A stretch of 64,000 bases of DNA, taken from assembly GCF_021134715.1 (NCBI RefSeq), contig NC_060017.1, positions 4,030,001 to 4,094,000 on the forward strand, read 5' to 3'. How positions within the stretch are numbered: position 1 is the stretch's first letter; the number at the start of each line of letters is the position of its first letter. Below are positions 12,619 to 22,592 of the stretch, in pieces. Position numbers and translations under genes: made by a program. This DNA comes from Daphnia pulex (Eukaryota > Arthropoda > Branchiopoda > Diplostraca > Daphniidae). Under the pieces are notes generated by a model that had not been told where the DNA came from, searched no databases, and saw only the letters and a list, made by a program, of their open reading frames with translations.

Positions 12619-15600
12619 TTATGCGGGCCCCAGTAGGCCTTCATCCCTGTCAGCTGCGTGAAGGTGGTTAGAGACCACTCTCATTGACCCTTGGATGGCT
12701 GCAAGTCGACTCTTCCGCCTGAAACGGCGCCACGCATTAGGTTGAATGTTGAGGGAGTTGGCCACCGCGTTGTTGGACGGCATCCAGGAGCCCAAAGCGC
12801 CGATCACCACCGGAAGCGTCGGTCCAAGATGACCATATTTGGCCACTTTCCGGTCGAATCCAGCTTGTAGGGATTCCGGAGCATCGAAAGGTATCGTCAC
12901 GTCGATGATGAGCTGCGGTGTTGCGGAGGTGATGACGATATCTGGGCGGAGGGTAGTGTCCGGGAACACCTGGTTGACACGAATCGTGTGACCGGCCCTG
13001 CAGATGATTTTGGCCAGTTCCAGCAGAATTGCGTCGTGTCGCCGTCCGATTTCCGGAAGGTTGACCCGGCAATGGCTGGTCACGTGCGACGTGGTCTCGG
13101 CGTCCGTCCTGCACCTTCGGCACTTCTTGTCAGGAGCCGAAATTCCAGGTGTGCCGAAAAGAGGTAGGATGGATAGTCGGCTGCGATGGATCAGCTTCCA
13201 TTCTTCGAAGTTGAGTTTGGTGCGTGATGATGTGAGCCTGGCGATGTCGCTCGACGAGTCCAAAAGGAGACCTCTTGCCACTCTTCCCTGGTTTGAGGCG
13301 TTGGAGAGTTCGGTTGTCCATCGGCCCCTGATCACCGTCCTCAATCCGCGGACAGCCTTGTTCGACAGGCAGGAGACGTCATCAGCGATCACTTTTGAAA
13401 GGGAACTATCGCTGGATACGTCGATCCTTGCGTGAAGACGCCTGGCTGCTTTTCGCGTTCGAGTCCATGTGTTCGGACCGCACCCGTAGAACCGAGTGTC
13501 GTACAGGCCCCCCTGTGTTGAGCCAGACAGGAAGTCGGAGAGGGGGAGCGGCACATCCGTGGCTTGGTCAATACCCCTGGAGACGGTTTTCTCAAGTTGG
13601 GCTCTGGCAACGAGACGGACAACTTGATCTTTGCTGTCCAACAGTTGAACGGCCCTGGCAATCGTCCACACATCAGCGTCTTTTTTAAGCTGAGAGGCGC
13701 CAAGCCCCCCAGCCCTCCGGTCCGCAAACAAGAAAGCAGTGTGGGCTGTGTGTGGCACGTATGCCACTTGGCGGAGGAATTCCGCACACCGAGTGTCCAG
13801 CTCGTCAAGGAAGCCCCTCTGTACGCGGCCAGTCGCCAGGTGATGCGAGAGAGACGGCAGGAGGTGCGCACGAAATACCTCCAGCTTCTGCCAAGGAGCC
13901 AGCAGGGAGTCCGCAATCTTGACCAGCTTCTCACGGAGGTCTGTGGCTGGTCTGAAGGTGAGCTTAGTTCCCATAGGGACGCCAAGATAATTTTCATACT
14001 CCCCTACATCCAGTGCCCGAATCTGGACACCGTTGATGGAGAGCTTAGTGGACGTGCTGGCTCTCCCGTTGGTAATGGTGAGAGAAGAGCACTTCTTGGC
14101 ATTGAAGCGGAGACCGAGAATTGAGGCTGTCGAATTCATTCCATCGATAGTCGATTGTAGGCTGGTAGTGTCGGAGTCGGCCGCAGAGATGTCGTCAGCA
14201 TAGGAAGTGGATTTCAGGCGAGTATTGAAGAGCTGGAATCCATGGGAGTTCGCCTTGGCCCGGCGGACTAGAGGCTCCGCTGCAAGATTAAAAATTATGG
14301 AGCTAAGCCCATCGCCTTGGCGGACTCCGGATGTCGGTCTCACCATCACCAGCTCCTTGCCGACAACGAAATGGAACTCGTTATGTTGGTAGATGTCGGT
14401 AAGGATGCTCCTTAAGGCCGGAGGGACTGGAAGACTGCAGAAGAGTTGGTTGAGGTAGTCGTGAGGAAGTGATCCAAAGGCATTGGCCAAGTCCAGCCAG
14501 CAGATTGTTAAGTTTCTTTTCTGGGACTTGGCCTCCTCGATGGCACTCTCGAGCAGCATTGTGTGCTCCTGTATTCCGTGCACCCCCGGGAGGAAACCTT
14601 TCTGCTCTGGTGAAAGCCACTCGTTGCCGCTGGCCACTGTGGTGATCCGGGAGGCAATGCATCCGGAGAAGAGCTTGTACAGCGTTGAGAGGAGTGAGAT
14701 GGGCCGGAAGTTGCTGTAGTCTTCAGTCGACCCTTTCTTGAAGATCGGGATGGTTCGGGCCGATTTCCAGCACTTCGGTACACCAAGGCGCCACACTGCG
14801 GCATAAAGGACCTCCAGCAGGCGACATTCCGGATCCAGACGGGAGATGTCCTTGTACTCGACTCCGTCCGCTCCTGGGGCCGTGTTTGAGGCTCTTTTGA
14901 GTTTCCTGGCAATCTCAGATCTTGCTGGTGGGCTGGCAAGATGTTCGAGCTCTTCCTCAGATGGATTAGCCCAGCTGCATCCATCGTACACCCGCCTCGC
15001 TTCAAGTACTGCTGCCTCGGACGGGCGGGGCTGTTCATATGCACCCTTCAAGAAGTCAGTGGCAGCCTCAACAGTGCCGGTGTAGGCCTGGGAGGTCTCG
15101 CCCAGCACCTTCCGCACAGCTCGTTTCGGGAATCGCTTGAAAAGGGCTTGGATTCGGCCGGCCTCTTCCTTCTTCTTGGTGTTGTCTTTTTTTTTAATCC
15201 GCTGTTGTTGTCTTGACTGCTGTCTTCTATGAGCTGCAGGACTGTTCGGTGATCGCTCCTGAACCACTTGCTTTCGGCTGGCAGTAAGATCATCCGACTT
15301 TTTAGTGAGTCGATGCCAGTCGGCAGCGCAGCTTTCTGTCGCCAGATCCATATCCTCACGGTTGGAGCAGCGTAAGAAAACCGGGGCCCAAAGGTTAAAG
15401 AAAGCCTCAGCTGGAGATAAGGTGGAATCGACGGTCTCCTCCGCATCGTCGTCGCTCCCATCCGATTCCGTTTCGCTATCAAGTGGCATAGTGATCACGA
15501 TTCCAGCACTCCGAGATGGTTGATTGCAGCGGAGTGAAGCGTCCCCAGAGAGGTTGGTGTCAGAAACTTGTGTTGAGGTCGGAGGCTCCACTGGATAGGC

Positions 15601-16413
15601 AGCCCAACCGGTTGCGTCGAGAGCCCGTTGTGTTGTTAAAAGAGGAGATGGGTCATCAGAGAGTTCCCTCTCAACGCTGGTGAGGTTGTGATTGGCTGGT
15701 AGAGCGAGAGTGGCGGCTTGTGAAACCGGGAGCAAAGAAGGAGCAACGGCTGATGATGTTGGAGGCGAGTTGTTGGTGACGCCATGGTTGTTGATGTTTC
15801 CCCTCCTGTGCTGACGGCCCTCGGCCAGCGTGGTCGGCGAGCGACGTTCCGGTGGTGGGGACCAGGAGTCATCACTGGCTCCTGAAGCAAGATTTCCATC
15901 CGGGGTCTCAACAGCCACCAGCTGAGCAGGAGCAGGTGAGAGCGGAGTGGTGCTAGGAGCCGAAGCGTCTGTCCAAGTTGGTGAGATGGCCGGCGCAGCT
16001 GCCGGTTGCCTGGTAGAACTAGATGGCCGGCATGGAAGCGAACAGTACTGGCGGCTACGCGAGGTTCGAGAAAAGTAGTTACAGCAGGCTGTGCTACGAC
16101 AGCGGATGAAAGTCGCGGCATTCGTCGATGAGCGGCCAGGAGTGGTAGCAGGGCGGCCGGACGGAGATGGAGCCCAAGATGTGTCGAGGCTTCTGGCAGC
16201 TGGAGAGCTGGAAGGAGACTCGGTGTAGATTGGTGGGGCAGCTGGTAGGCTAACGGCTGGAGCTGGAACGACTGATTTATGGCCACGGCCCAGACGCTTG
16301 GCAGCTGCAGTAGCGATGACTGACGGGTAGCAGGCGGCCGAGCAGAATTTCTTTCTGTTGTTGGAGCTGAAGAAAGTGTTGTTGCATGCCTCGTTCCCGC
16401 AAGCCTTTTCCAT
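12619..16413 (-). mobile_element. Non-LTR retrotransposon ORF: zinc ribbons, reverse transcriptase, restriction-like endonuclease (R2/NeSL/HERO superclade)
   Basis: A single uninterrupted 1264-codon ORF. The N-terminus has two zinc-ribbon-like repeats of pattern C..C...F....FCS..C, at about residues 5-29 and about 101-129. A long low-complexity Ser/Pro/Ala linker follows. The reverse transcriptase spans roughly residues 480-850: an IPIFKKGS..NFRPISLLS segment, GFLPGVHGIQEHTMLLESAI, the first Asp in WLDLANAFGSLPHDYL, SGVRQGDGLSSIIFNLA, and the catalytic box TSYADDI. The C-terminus has a zinc knuckle (CRRCRTDAETTSHV..HC) and then RPDIVI....IIDVTIPF, the PD-(D/E)xK pattern of the restriction-like endonuclease in R2, R4, NeSL and HERO elements. 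There is no APE endonuclease and no GIY-YIG domain. Known mechanism: target-primed reverse transcription. The ORF is more GC-rich than its surroundings, which suggests a recent insertion. Confidence 0.92.
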
Positions 16414-17517
16414 CTTAGAAGAGTTGGTGTAGTAGAGTCGGTGTAGTAGAGTCGGTGAGGTAGAGTCGGTGTAGTAGGATCGGTGTAGTTGAGTCGGTGT
16501 AGTAGAATCGAAGAGAGCTGTAAAACGGAGAGACGGCTGGCGCCCAGATGATCAGTAGATAGTAAAATTCTTAAAATTTAGCTTGCCGGAGGAATAAAAA
16601 TATGATGATAATAATGATGATGATGTAGGGAGCGTCGAGAGACTCCGTTAGTTGAAGTGGCTTTATTCCTTGATGCCAAGTATCGTCCTTGCATGCCCCA
16701 GTGGCAGCTGCCATCTGGTGGCGTTGTTGGAGTGCTGGATGGAGGCCACCTGGTGGAGAAAGTTGAAAACTCGGGCCGTAGCGTTGAGCAGAGATCAGAG
16801 TAAGCAAATGCAGATAAATGGATGAGAGGATGGGTCAGCTCGGACAAAAATCAGCAGTGGCGTAGATTGATCATGCGGAGATGAAGACGAGCAAGCGATA
16901 TTTTAAAACCTGCCCATTAGTTGAGTCCAGTGGAGCAGTATCAGCCGGGGCAGCGGTGAGGTGCCGAAGAGAGTGGAGATAGAGAAGTTGTCGTGGCCGA
17001 AAAGTGGTTGCAGCCAAGATGTGCGGTGTGGTGGTGGGAAGCGATGCGGTGATGGCCAGCTGCGGTGGAAACCAAGCTAGACAAAATGCGGCAGCTAGGC
17101 TAAAAATCGAAGTCGGAGCACCGGAGTATTAGCTCGGGCACTGGAGTAGAAGAAATAGCCTCGGTGTAGTAATGGGAGCGGCCAAGAATAGTCGGAGCAC
17201 CGTAGATAGTTCGCTGGGCAGCGGAGTAGAGTTTTGCACGGCATACAGGTGTAAGGCGCAAAACAGTAGGAAGGACCTCTAGCGGCAGAAAGTTGGAGCT
17301 TGGGCCGGGGCGTCGGACTGTCAAGATGGATTGACACAGTAAAATAAAACTTGCCCAAATGCACTAAAATCACGGCCGAAATGTGGGGAACACTTAACTG
17401 CACGAGTGGGCGCACTTTGGGGCACGAAAAGTCAGGATTTCTCACAAAAACAAGCAAGATCTTGGGAGCTGTTTTCATGCACGACCGAACGCTGCCGTAG
17501 CAGACGACACCTTCGAC
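16414..17517 (-). other. 5' leader of the retroelement, with minisatellite and YYTxA-like tracts
   Basis: This lies upstream of the RT ORF on the minus strand and ends exactly at the right direct repeat. At about 16427-16510 there are about five copies of an 18-19-bp repeat, (AG)TCGGTGTAGTAG. Read on the minus strand this gives the peptide pattern YYTDS. A 127-codon ORF (17478-17095) and a 74-codon ORF (17324-17100, containing HYYTEA) overlap here. I do not recognise a protein family, and the leader may be untranslated. A CAT/ATA-rich microsatellite at about 16603-16625 adjoins it. Confidence 0.5.
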
Positions 17518-18801
17518 ACCTAGTTTCCTTAGTTTTGTATATTACATAAATTTCTTCAAATTCTAGAAAGTCAGTCCGTCATTCCAACAAGTTGAGACTT
17601 AGTGCTCACTGCTCAGTCACTTTCCATCCGTTAGATCCTTATGATGTCAAAAGCCTGAAACTCATATTTGAAGCTCACATACAGTGGAATTAGGCGAAAG
17701 TTCTTGCACATGGACCTTAGGATCTTTATTGAATCTTGCAAGTGTAACCTGTGTCAGAATGTTTGTTGAGTGTCCGACTTTTCTACAGCCATTCAGAAGG
17801 CAACCCAGCTGAAAGATAGCCAGATAGGTAGAGTTATATAAATTTGTGTAAATTTGTAAATAATATAGATAATTTTCCTTATCCCATTGCTACCTAGAGT
17901 TCCAGTTTCAGTGAATGTACATGAAGAGTGTGAAGTGTATTTAGTACATTTACCAGATCTGCTTGATGAAAGTCAAATGCCTTACTGAATTCGTCACCCA
18001 AATGATAAAGGTAAACATCATTACCACCTTTTCCCATGCTACTATGAGTTAATTTTGTTTAAGCTTCCTTTTAATTCCCAACTTATTTTTACAGTACTAT
18101 TTGTGACGTCCCCTGAGATCGTGAGCCGGCCGCCAGTTTCAATCTACAACGCAGTTTCTTCATGGAATCGTGAGTCCTGAGCCAACGCTGGTTTTTGTCC
18201 ATGACAGAAGAAGGACTTCTACCAACGTTCGGGTCCTTATCTTCACCACGTACGCTGCTTCTTGTGCTTCATTGGCGAATTAAATCACTTCAGTGTTCGC
18301 TTCCGCCCGCTGTGACACACCTGTCATCATTCACCACGGGATTATGCCCAGGTACCCAACATTTGACTTATTTTCGTAGGTTATCTACCAATAGTCTAGT
18401 TGAGTTAGACTCTGTAATCAGGCCCTTCTTACGCGCCAACGAAGTTTAACATTGAAGTTTCTTTTTTCCAACGCTAGATGGCTTTTTGAAAATTTGCAGC
18501 TGTCAAAACAGTCAGTTTCAGAAACTTTGCCACATGTCTTTTAACATTTATCGGCAGTTATTTTTTTGAAATATTTAGTGATAACTGACGATTACTATGC
18601 CAGCAACAAAGCTCACTTGTTAAAATTTTCGATATTTTGCTTTTTTTTCTACTTCCGGTTTGCTCATTTCAGTCTGTAGTTCAGTAAATATTCATTTGAG
18701 GAGCAAAAGAACCACATATTCGTGATCCTCGTAAAATTTGTGGTAAAGTTCATGTTATATTTTTTACGTTTTCGTACTTCCGGTTTCGAAAATTTTCCTG
18801 A
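17518..18801 (+). repeat. Right copy of the 1284-bp direct repeat
   Basis: Same orientation and length as 11116-12399. The 84-codon ORF (18195-18449) is identical. At its right end the repeat runs into a perfect palindrome; the left copy instead meets the retroelement 3' end after TTTTCCTGA. Confidence 0.9.
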
Positions 18802-18823
18802 ACTATAGTTCAGGAAAATTCTC
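18786..18823. repeat. Near-perfect 38-bp palindrome at the end of the right repeat
   Basis: The core CCTGAACTATAGTTCAGG is an 18-bp perfect palindrome. The symmetry extends outwards through AATTTT/AAAATT and CGAA with one mismatch. The left repeat copy is broken inside this palindrome, five bases into its core (after CCTGA). Confidence 0.85.
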
Positions 18824-19010
18824 GATTTTGGCCAAATTTTGGATTTCGTTTAAATTACACCTAATCGACCCCAAATTTCATGGAGATCACGAATATGTGG
18901 TTTATTTTGATGACAGCTCAATGGTTGAGGCACTGTGGTTACTTCCGGTATACTTCCGGAATTTTTTTTTTAGACTAGCAAGTGAGCTTTGTTATGTGTA
19001 CAGTTCTCAG
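18802..19010 (-). repeat. Diverged inverted copy of the end of the 1284-bp repeat
   Basis: Read on the minus strand, this stretch shares ordered blocks with the last about 230 bp of the direct repeat: AACAAAGCTCACTTG, ACTTCCGG, ACCACATATTCGTGATC and GAATTTTCCTGAACTA. Several small gaps separate the blocks. Together with the right repeat it forms a long imperfect hairpin around the palindrome at 18786-18823. Confidence 0.75.
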
Positions 19011-19336
19011 TATTGTTAGGTAGATTTTAAGCAATTTAAAGCGCGCCTTTGAAGTTTTGAGCAAAAAAAAACAGATCAATGATCCCATATGTATTATGTG
19101 ACTATTATGTAACTTTTATTGGCATGTCACTTAATAAGAATTGTTTGTCTTGATTCAGGTAATGCAAAGGATACGTCGAGAAGATGGATTTTCTCATCTT
19201 TAACAGTCGTCAACGGTCTCCGTCGGACGTTGCCCCTGCTCCTGGTGCGAACGAAACTCGGTGGAATCGCGACCGACACCGAGACTCGTCATCAACGTGG
19301 ATCATCGTATTGTTGGTATTATTGCGTTAGTGTTAG
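19011..19336. other. Unassigned sequence between the hairpin and the MITE
   Basis: It carries a 73-codon plus-strand ORF (19119-19340) that I do not recognise and that runs into the MITE terminus. No conserved motif, RNA gene or promoter is visible. It is probably more repeat-derived DNA. Confidence 0.3.
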
Positions 19337-19340
19337 TTAA

Positions 19341-19603
19341 CCCGTTGGCTGCCACACCTTTTTTCTCCACTGCACGGGCCGCGCTGTTCGGTCTCGTGGT
19401 TTAAAAGCCGCGGGGTCGGGGAGTCGCCAAGCCCAAACTTTGCCGCAAGGCAAGCCTGTTAAAAGGCAATGCACCTTAGTCCCCCCCTTGTCAGCACGGA
19501 CTTGTCAGCAATGGCAAGTCCCACTTGGTCATGGATCCTTCAGACGTGGCACGTAGTTTAGTAGAAAGCAACCTACGGGTTGTATGGCGTGGCAGCCAAC
19601 GGG
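19341..19603. mobile_element. piggyBac-type MITE with TTAA target duplications
   Basis: A 263-bp element starts CCCGTTGGCTGCCAC and ends with its exact reverse complement. It is flanked on both sides by TTAA (19337-19340 and 19604-19607). TTAA duplication and termini beginning CCC are the hallmark of the piggyBac superfamily. There is no internal ORF, so it is non-autonomous. The interior is GC-rich compared with the flanks. Confidence 0.85.
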
Positions 19604-20039
19604 TTAACTTAAGTGTATGTATGTATGTATGTTTGTATGTGACTGTAAAATGTGGTGGAATTGTGGGTGGAGGTGGGACAATATAACACAATTCTTTTTA
19701 TAAGTGTTTTGTTCATTGTCTATTAGTTTATATCAAGTCTTGTTTAGGAATTATCTCAACTTCAATGTCTTTCATTTATACCAAGATCAGCCACTTCCCT
19801 TTAACAGATCCAACAGTTTCTAGATTGTTCGTAACTTAGCCTTGAAATATCATCGTAAAACCGCTAAAATATGTCCGTATGTAGAGTGACTATGGCAGTA
19901 ATCACCTCTGAGACATGAAACAACGTTGACATGCTTGAGTTACTACCAAAGTCTTGCAAAAGAATTACCCGCATTAAAATTTTTATTTACTTAATTTTTA
20001 TTATTATTATTTACCGACAAATAATAATAAACTCAAATA
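19604..20039. other. Flank between the MITE and the YYTTK array
   Basis: Contains a short GTAT tetranucleotide run at about 19614-19638. The rest is AT-rich with no coding signal. Minus-strand AATAA-type tracts near 19990-20030 could be 3' ends for the array. Confidence 0.35.
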
Positions 20040-22140
20040 GTCGGCTCTGGCATTAAGGAAGCTCCATGTAGTAAGTTGCGGAAGCGTAGTTTATGGTGTA
20101 ATAGTCGGCTGCCTTAGTGATGTAATAACTCGGGGCAGAGTGATACTTCGGTGTAGTAGGTGGTAGTAGCGTAAGTAGTGATGTAATATTCGGTTGCCTT
20201 GGTGGTGTAGTATCTGGGAGAAAGCGCAGGTTGTAGTGTAGTAAACTGAAGCATCGGTTTAGTAATCCGGTTCAACGTAGTACGAATTATCGGCTCCCTT
20301 CGTGGTGTAGTACTCGGCTCCCTTCGTGGTGTAGTACTCGGCTCCCTTCGTGGTGTAGTACTCCGCTGCCTTCGTGGTGTAGTACTCCGCTGCCTTCGTA
20401 TGTTGTTGTTTGGTAAGACGCCGGCGTTGCGGTTTGGTATCCCCCATACCCACGAGACATCGGTACACCAGTAGTCGACCCAACCATCAGGGATACAACA
20501 ACGAACAGCAGCACGACGCCATAGTTAGCTAGACGGTAAATAATTTGAAAATTAATTTTCATAAATAACTGGCAAATTAAAAAAATAAAATAAAATAAAT
20601 AAATTGATACAAAACTCAAAACAAGAGTATTTACCATGGTTGTAGTGTAATACTTGGTGGCCTTGGTGTAGTAAACAAAATCCTGAGTTTGGTAGTAACT
20701 TGGAACAGAGTAGTACTTGAACGCGTCGGTGTAGTAGGCTGGGGCAGACAACTCGGTGGTGTAGTACTTGGGAGCCTCGGTGTAGTAACAGATTTTGTGT
20801 ATGTTGACTTCGTTGTGTAGTAAGGCGGCATCGTTGCAGTTTGGTACTCACCATAACCAGGAGACATCGGCACACCAGTGGTCGACCCAGCCATCAATGA
20901 TATAATATCCAACAGCGGCACGACCCAGTTAACTAGACGGTAAATAATTAGAACATTAATTCCCAGTTATAACTTGCAAGTCAACAAATAGAAAACTATG
21001 TAATGATTCACAACTCCATGATAAAAAAAAAAAAAAATATTTACTCATGTTTCCTGAGATGGAGCTGCGTAGGTTGCAGTTTAATACTCAGGAGCCTTGG
21101 TGGTGTAGTACTTGAAGGCCTCCGTATAGTAAGTAGGAATTGACGTTGTTGTTTAATAAGGAGGCGGCATGGTATAGTATTCTTTCGCTGCTGTTTCTTG
21201 ATATTCACCACACCCAGGAGACATCGGTACACCGCTGATCGACACAGCCATCAACGATACAACTCCCAACAACAGCACGGCGCCATAGTTAGTTAACTAA
21301 ACAATTGGCGATATGAAAATTAATTTTCGAATGTAGCTGGTCATATCAACAACTAAAACAAGTTAGAATTGATTCACGAATCGAAATAAAAATGAATATT
21401 TACCCATTATTGCGAATCGGTATTACGACGAAGAATACAGTTGGTGACAAATATTGCGCTGCAGTTGTTGCTGTGTCGGGTGTCGGAGATGAACACTCTA
21501 TCGTACTGGGGCACTTCTGTGTAGTATTCGACCACTTTAGTGTTGTAATAAGCTGGAGAATCGGTGTAGCTGAGAGCAGAGTAGTACTTAGCATCGGTCT
21601 TCATTAGTACTGGAGCATCGGTGTAGTATTCAGGCGCTTTATTAGTAGTCTAGCTCGGGGAAGAAGAATAATACTTCAGGGCAAGTGCAGTAGCTGTAGT
21701 GTAAGACCCAGCGATCAACGACACAACAACCAAGAGCAGCAATGCAGCACGACGGCATAGTTTACTAGACAATATTCAATATTCAATCATAACGAGCATA
21801 TTAACAAATAGAAACAAATATTTAAAATTGATACAAAGCTCAATTAACAGAATATTTACCCATGACGAAATTCAATTACCGCTCGACAAAATTTCTATCT
21901 CCTTTTCTTTCGTGCTCACACTAACACTCGTGCTAACATCCAACAGCAACACAACGCCATAGTTACCTATAAAATAGACGATTTGAAAATTAATTTGTGA
22001 ATACAACCAGTCATATCAACAACTAAAATAAGATAGAATTCATTCACGACTCGAAATAAAAATGAATAATTACCTATGATTGCGAACCGGTTATGCGATG
22101 AAGAAGGTAGTTGAAAAAAAGTGCGCTGCAGTTGTTGCCG
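20040..22140 (-). pseudogene. Decayed tandem array of secreted YYTTK-repeat protein exons
   Basis: At least five minus-strand units recur every about 300-400 bp. Each has an intron-like segment ending TTTACCGTCTAG or similar, a hydrophobic leader (LLFVVVSLMVGSTTGVPMS in the unit at about 20530-20270), and Tyr/Thr-rich repeats of type EYYTTKAA or YYTEAPK. Units lie at about 20540-20050, 20940-20640, 21297-21046, 21770-21400 and 21965-21880 (short). A C-terminal fragment sits at about 22140-22080 (NNCSALF...HRITGSQ), like the end of the fourth unit (NNCSAIF...RRNTDSQ). The first two units change frame after the leader. The third has two TAA codons where the repeat expects Tyr. The fourth has a TAG. 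The array therefore looks broken. The family resembles arthropod cuticular or mucin-like proteins; function is not established. Confidence 0.7.
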
Positions 22141-22274
22141 TGTCGGAGATGCTCCCTCGACTGATTTACCTTCGCGGCTTCGCCTTTTCTCTCTCCTTTT
22201 ATACGATTTTTCCTCACCCTCACCTCATGAGCCTTGCGGCTATAGTACCTGCTTGATAATGAAGCAACACGTGT
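22141..22274. other. Flank of the YYTTK array
   Basis: A minus-strand ORF runs through here (22340-22074) into the C-terminal fragment of the last array unit, but its N-terminal part is not recognisable. No other signal. Confidence 0.3.
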
Positions 22275-22592
22275 CGTTCTCACCCAACCTCTACACCACT
22301 GCATGACACGTTTTTCTCCGTGACCTTCGAGTGAAAACATGCAAACTGGCCTTTCCTTTTGCAGTTTGGCGTTGCTGGGGATGGGTCAGCAACAACCAAT
22401 ATCAAAATGAATACCAAATGGTTATGTTATACATCCCGTTCTCACCCAACCTCTACACCACTGCATGACACGTTTTACGTAATGATCTCCGTGACCTTCG
22501 ATTGAAGGACATACAAACTGGCCTTTCCTTCTGCAGGTTGACGTTGCTAGGGATGGGTCTATAACAAACATTATTAAATTAATACAAAATGG
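22275..22592 (+). repeat. Tandem duplication, two about 150-bp copies
   Basis: The first copy (about 22275-22425) and second copy (about 22436-22592) share GTTCTCACCCAACCTCTAC, CTCCGTGACCTTCGA, AACTGGCCTTTCCTT and GGGATGGGTC in the same order, with scattered substitutions and one small insertion. No ORF spans them. Confidence 0.8.

Noticed and set aside
13004-14124. Plus-strand ORFs (up to 186 codons) within the retroelement
   Set aside because: They are shadows on the opposite strand of the GC-rich RT ORF.
12400-17517. Classical R2 insertion in 28S rDNA
   Set aside because: Neither flank resembles 28S rRNA, and protein-coding genes lie on both sides.
11116-18801. Calling the direct repeats LTRs of a retrovirus-like element
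   Set aside because: They lack TG...CA ends. I noticed no tRNA primer-binding site or polypurine tract, and the RT is a non-LTR type with a restriction-like endonuclease and no integrase, protease or RNase H.
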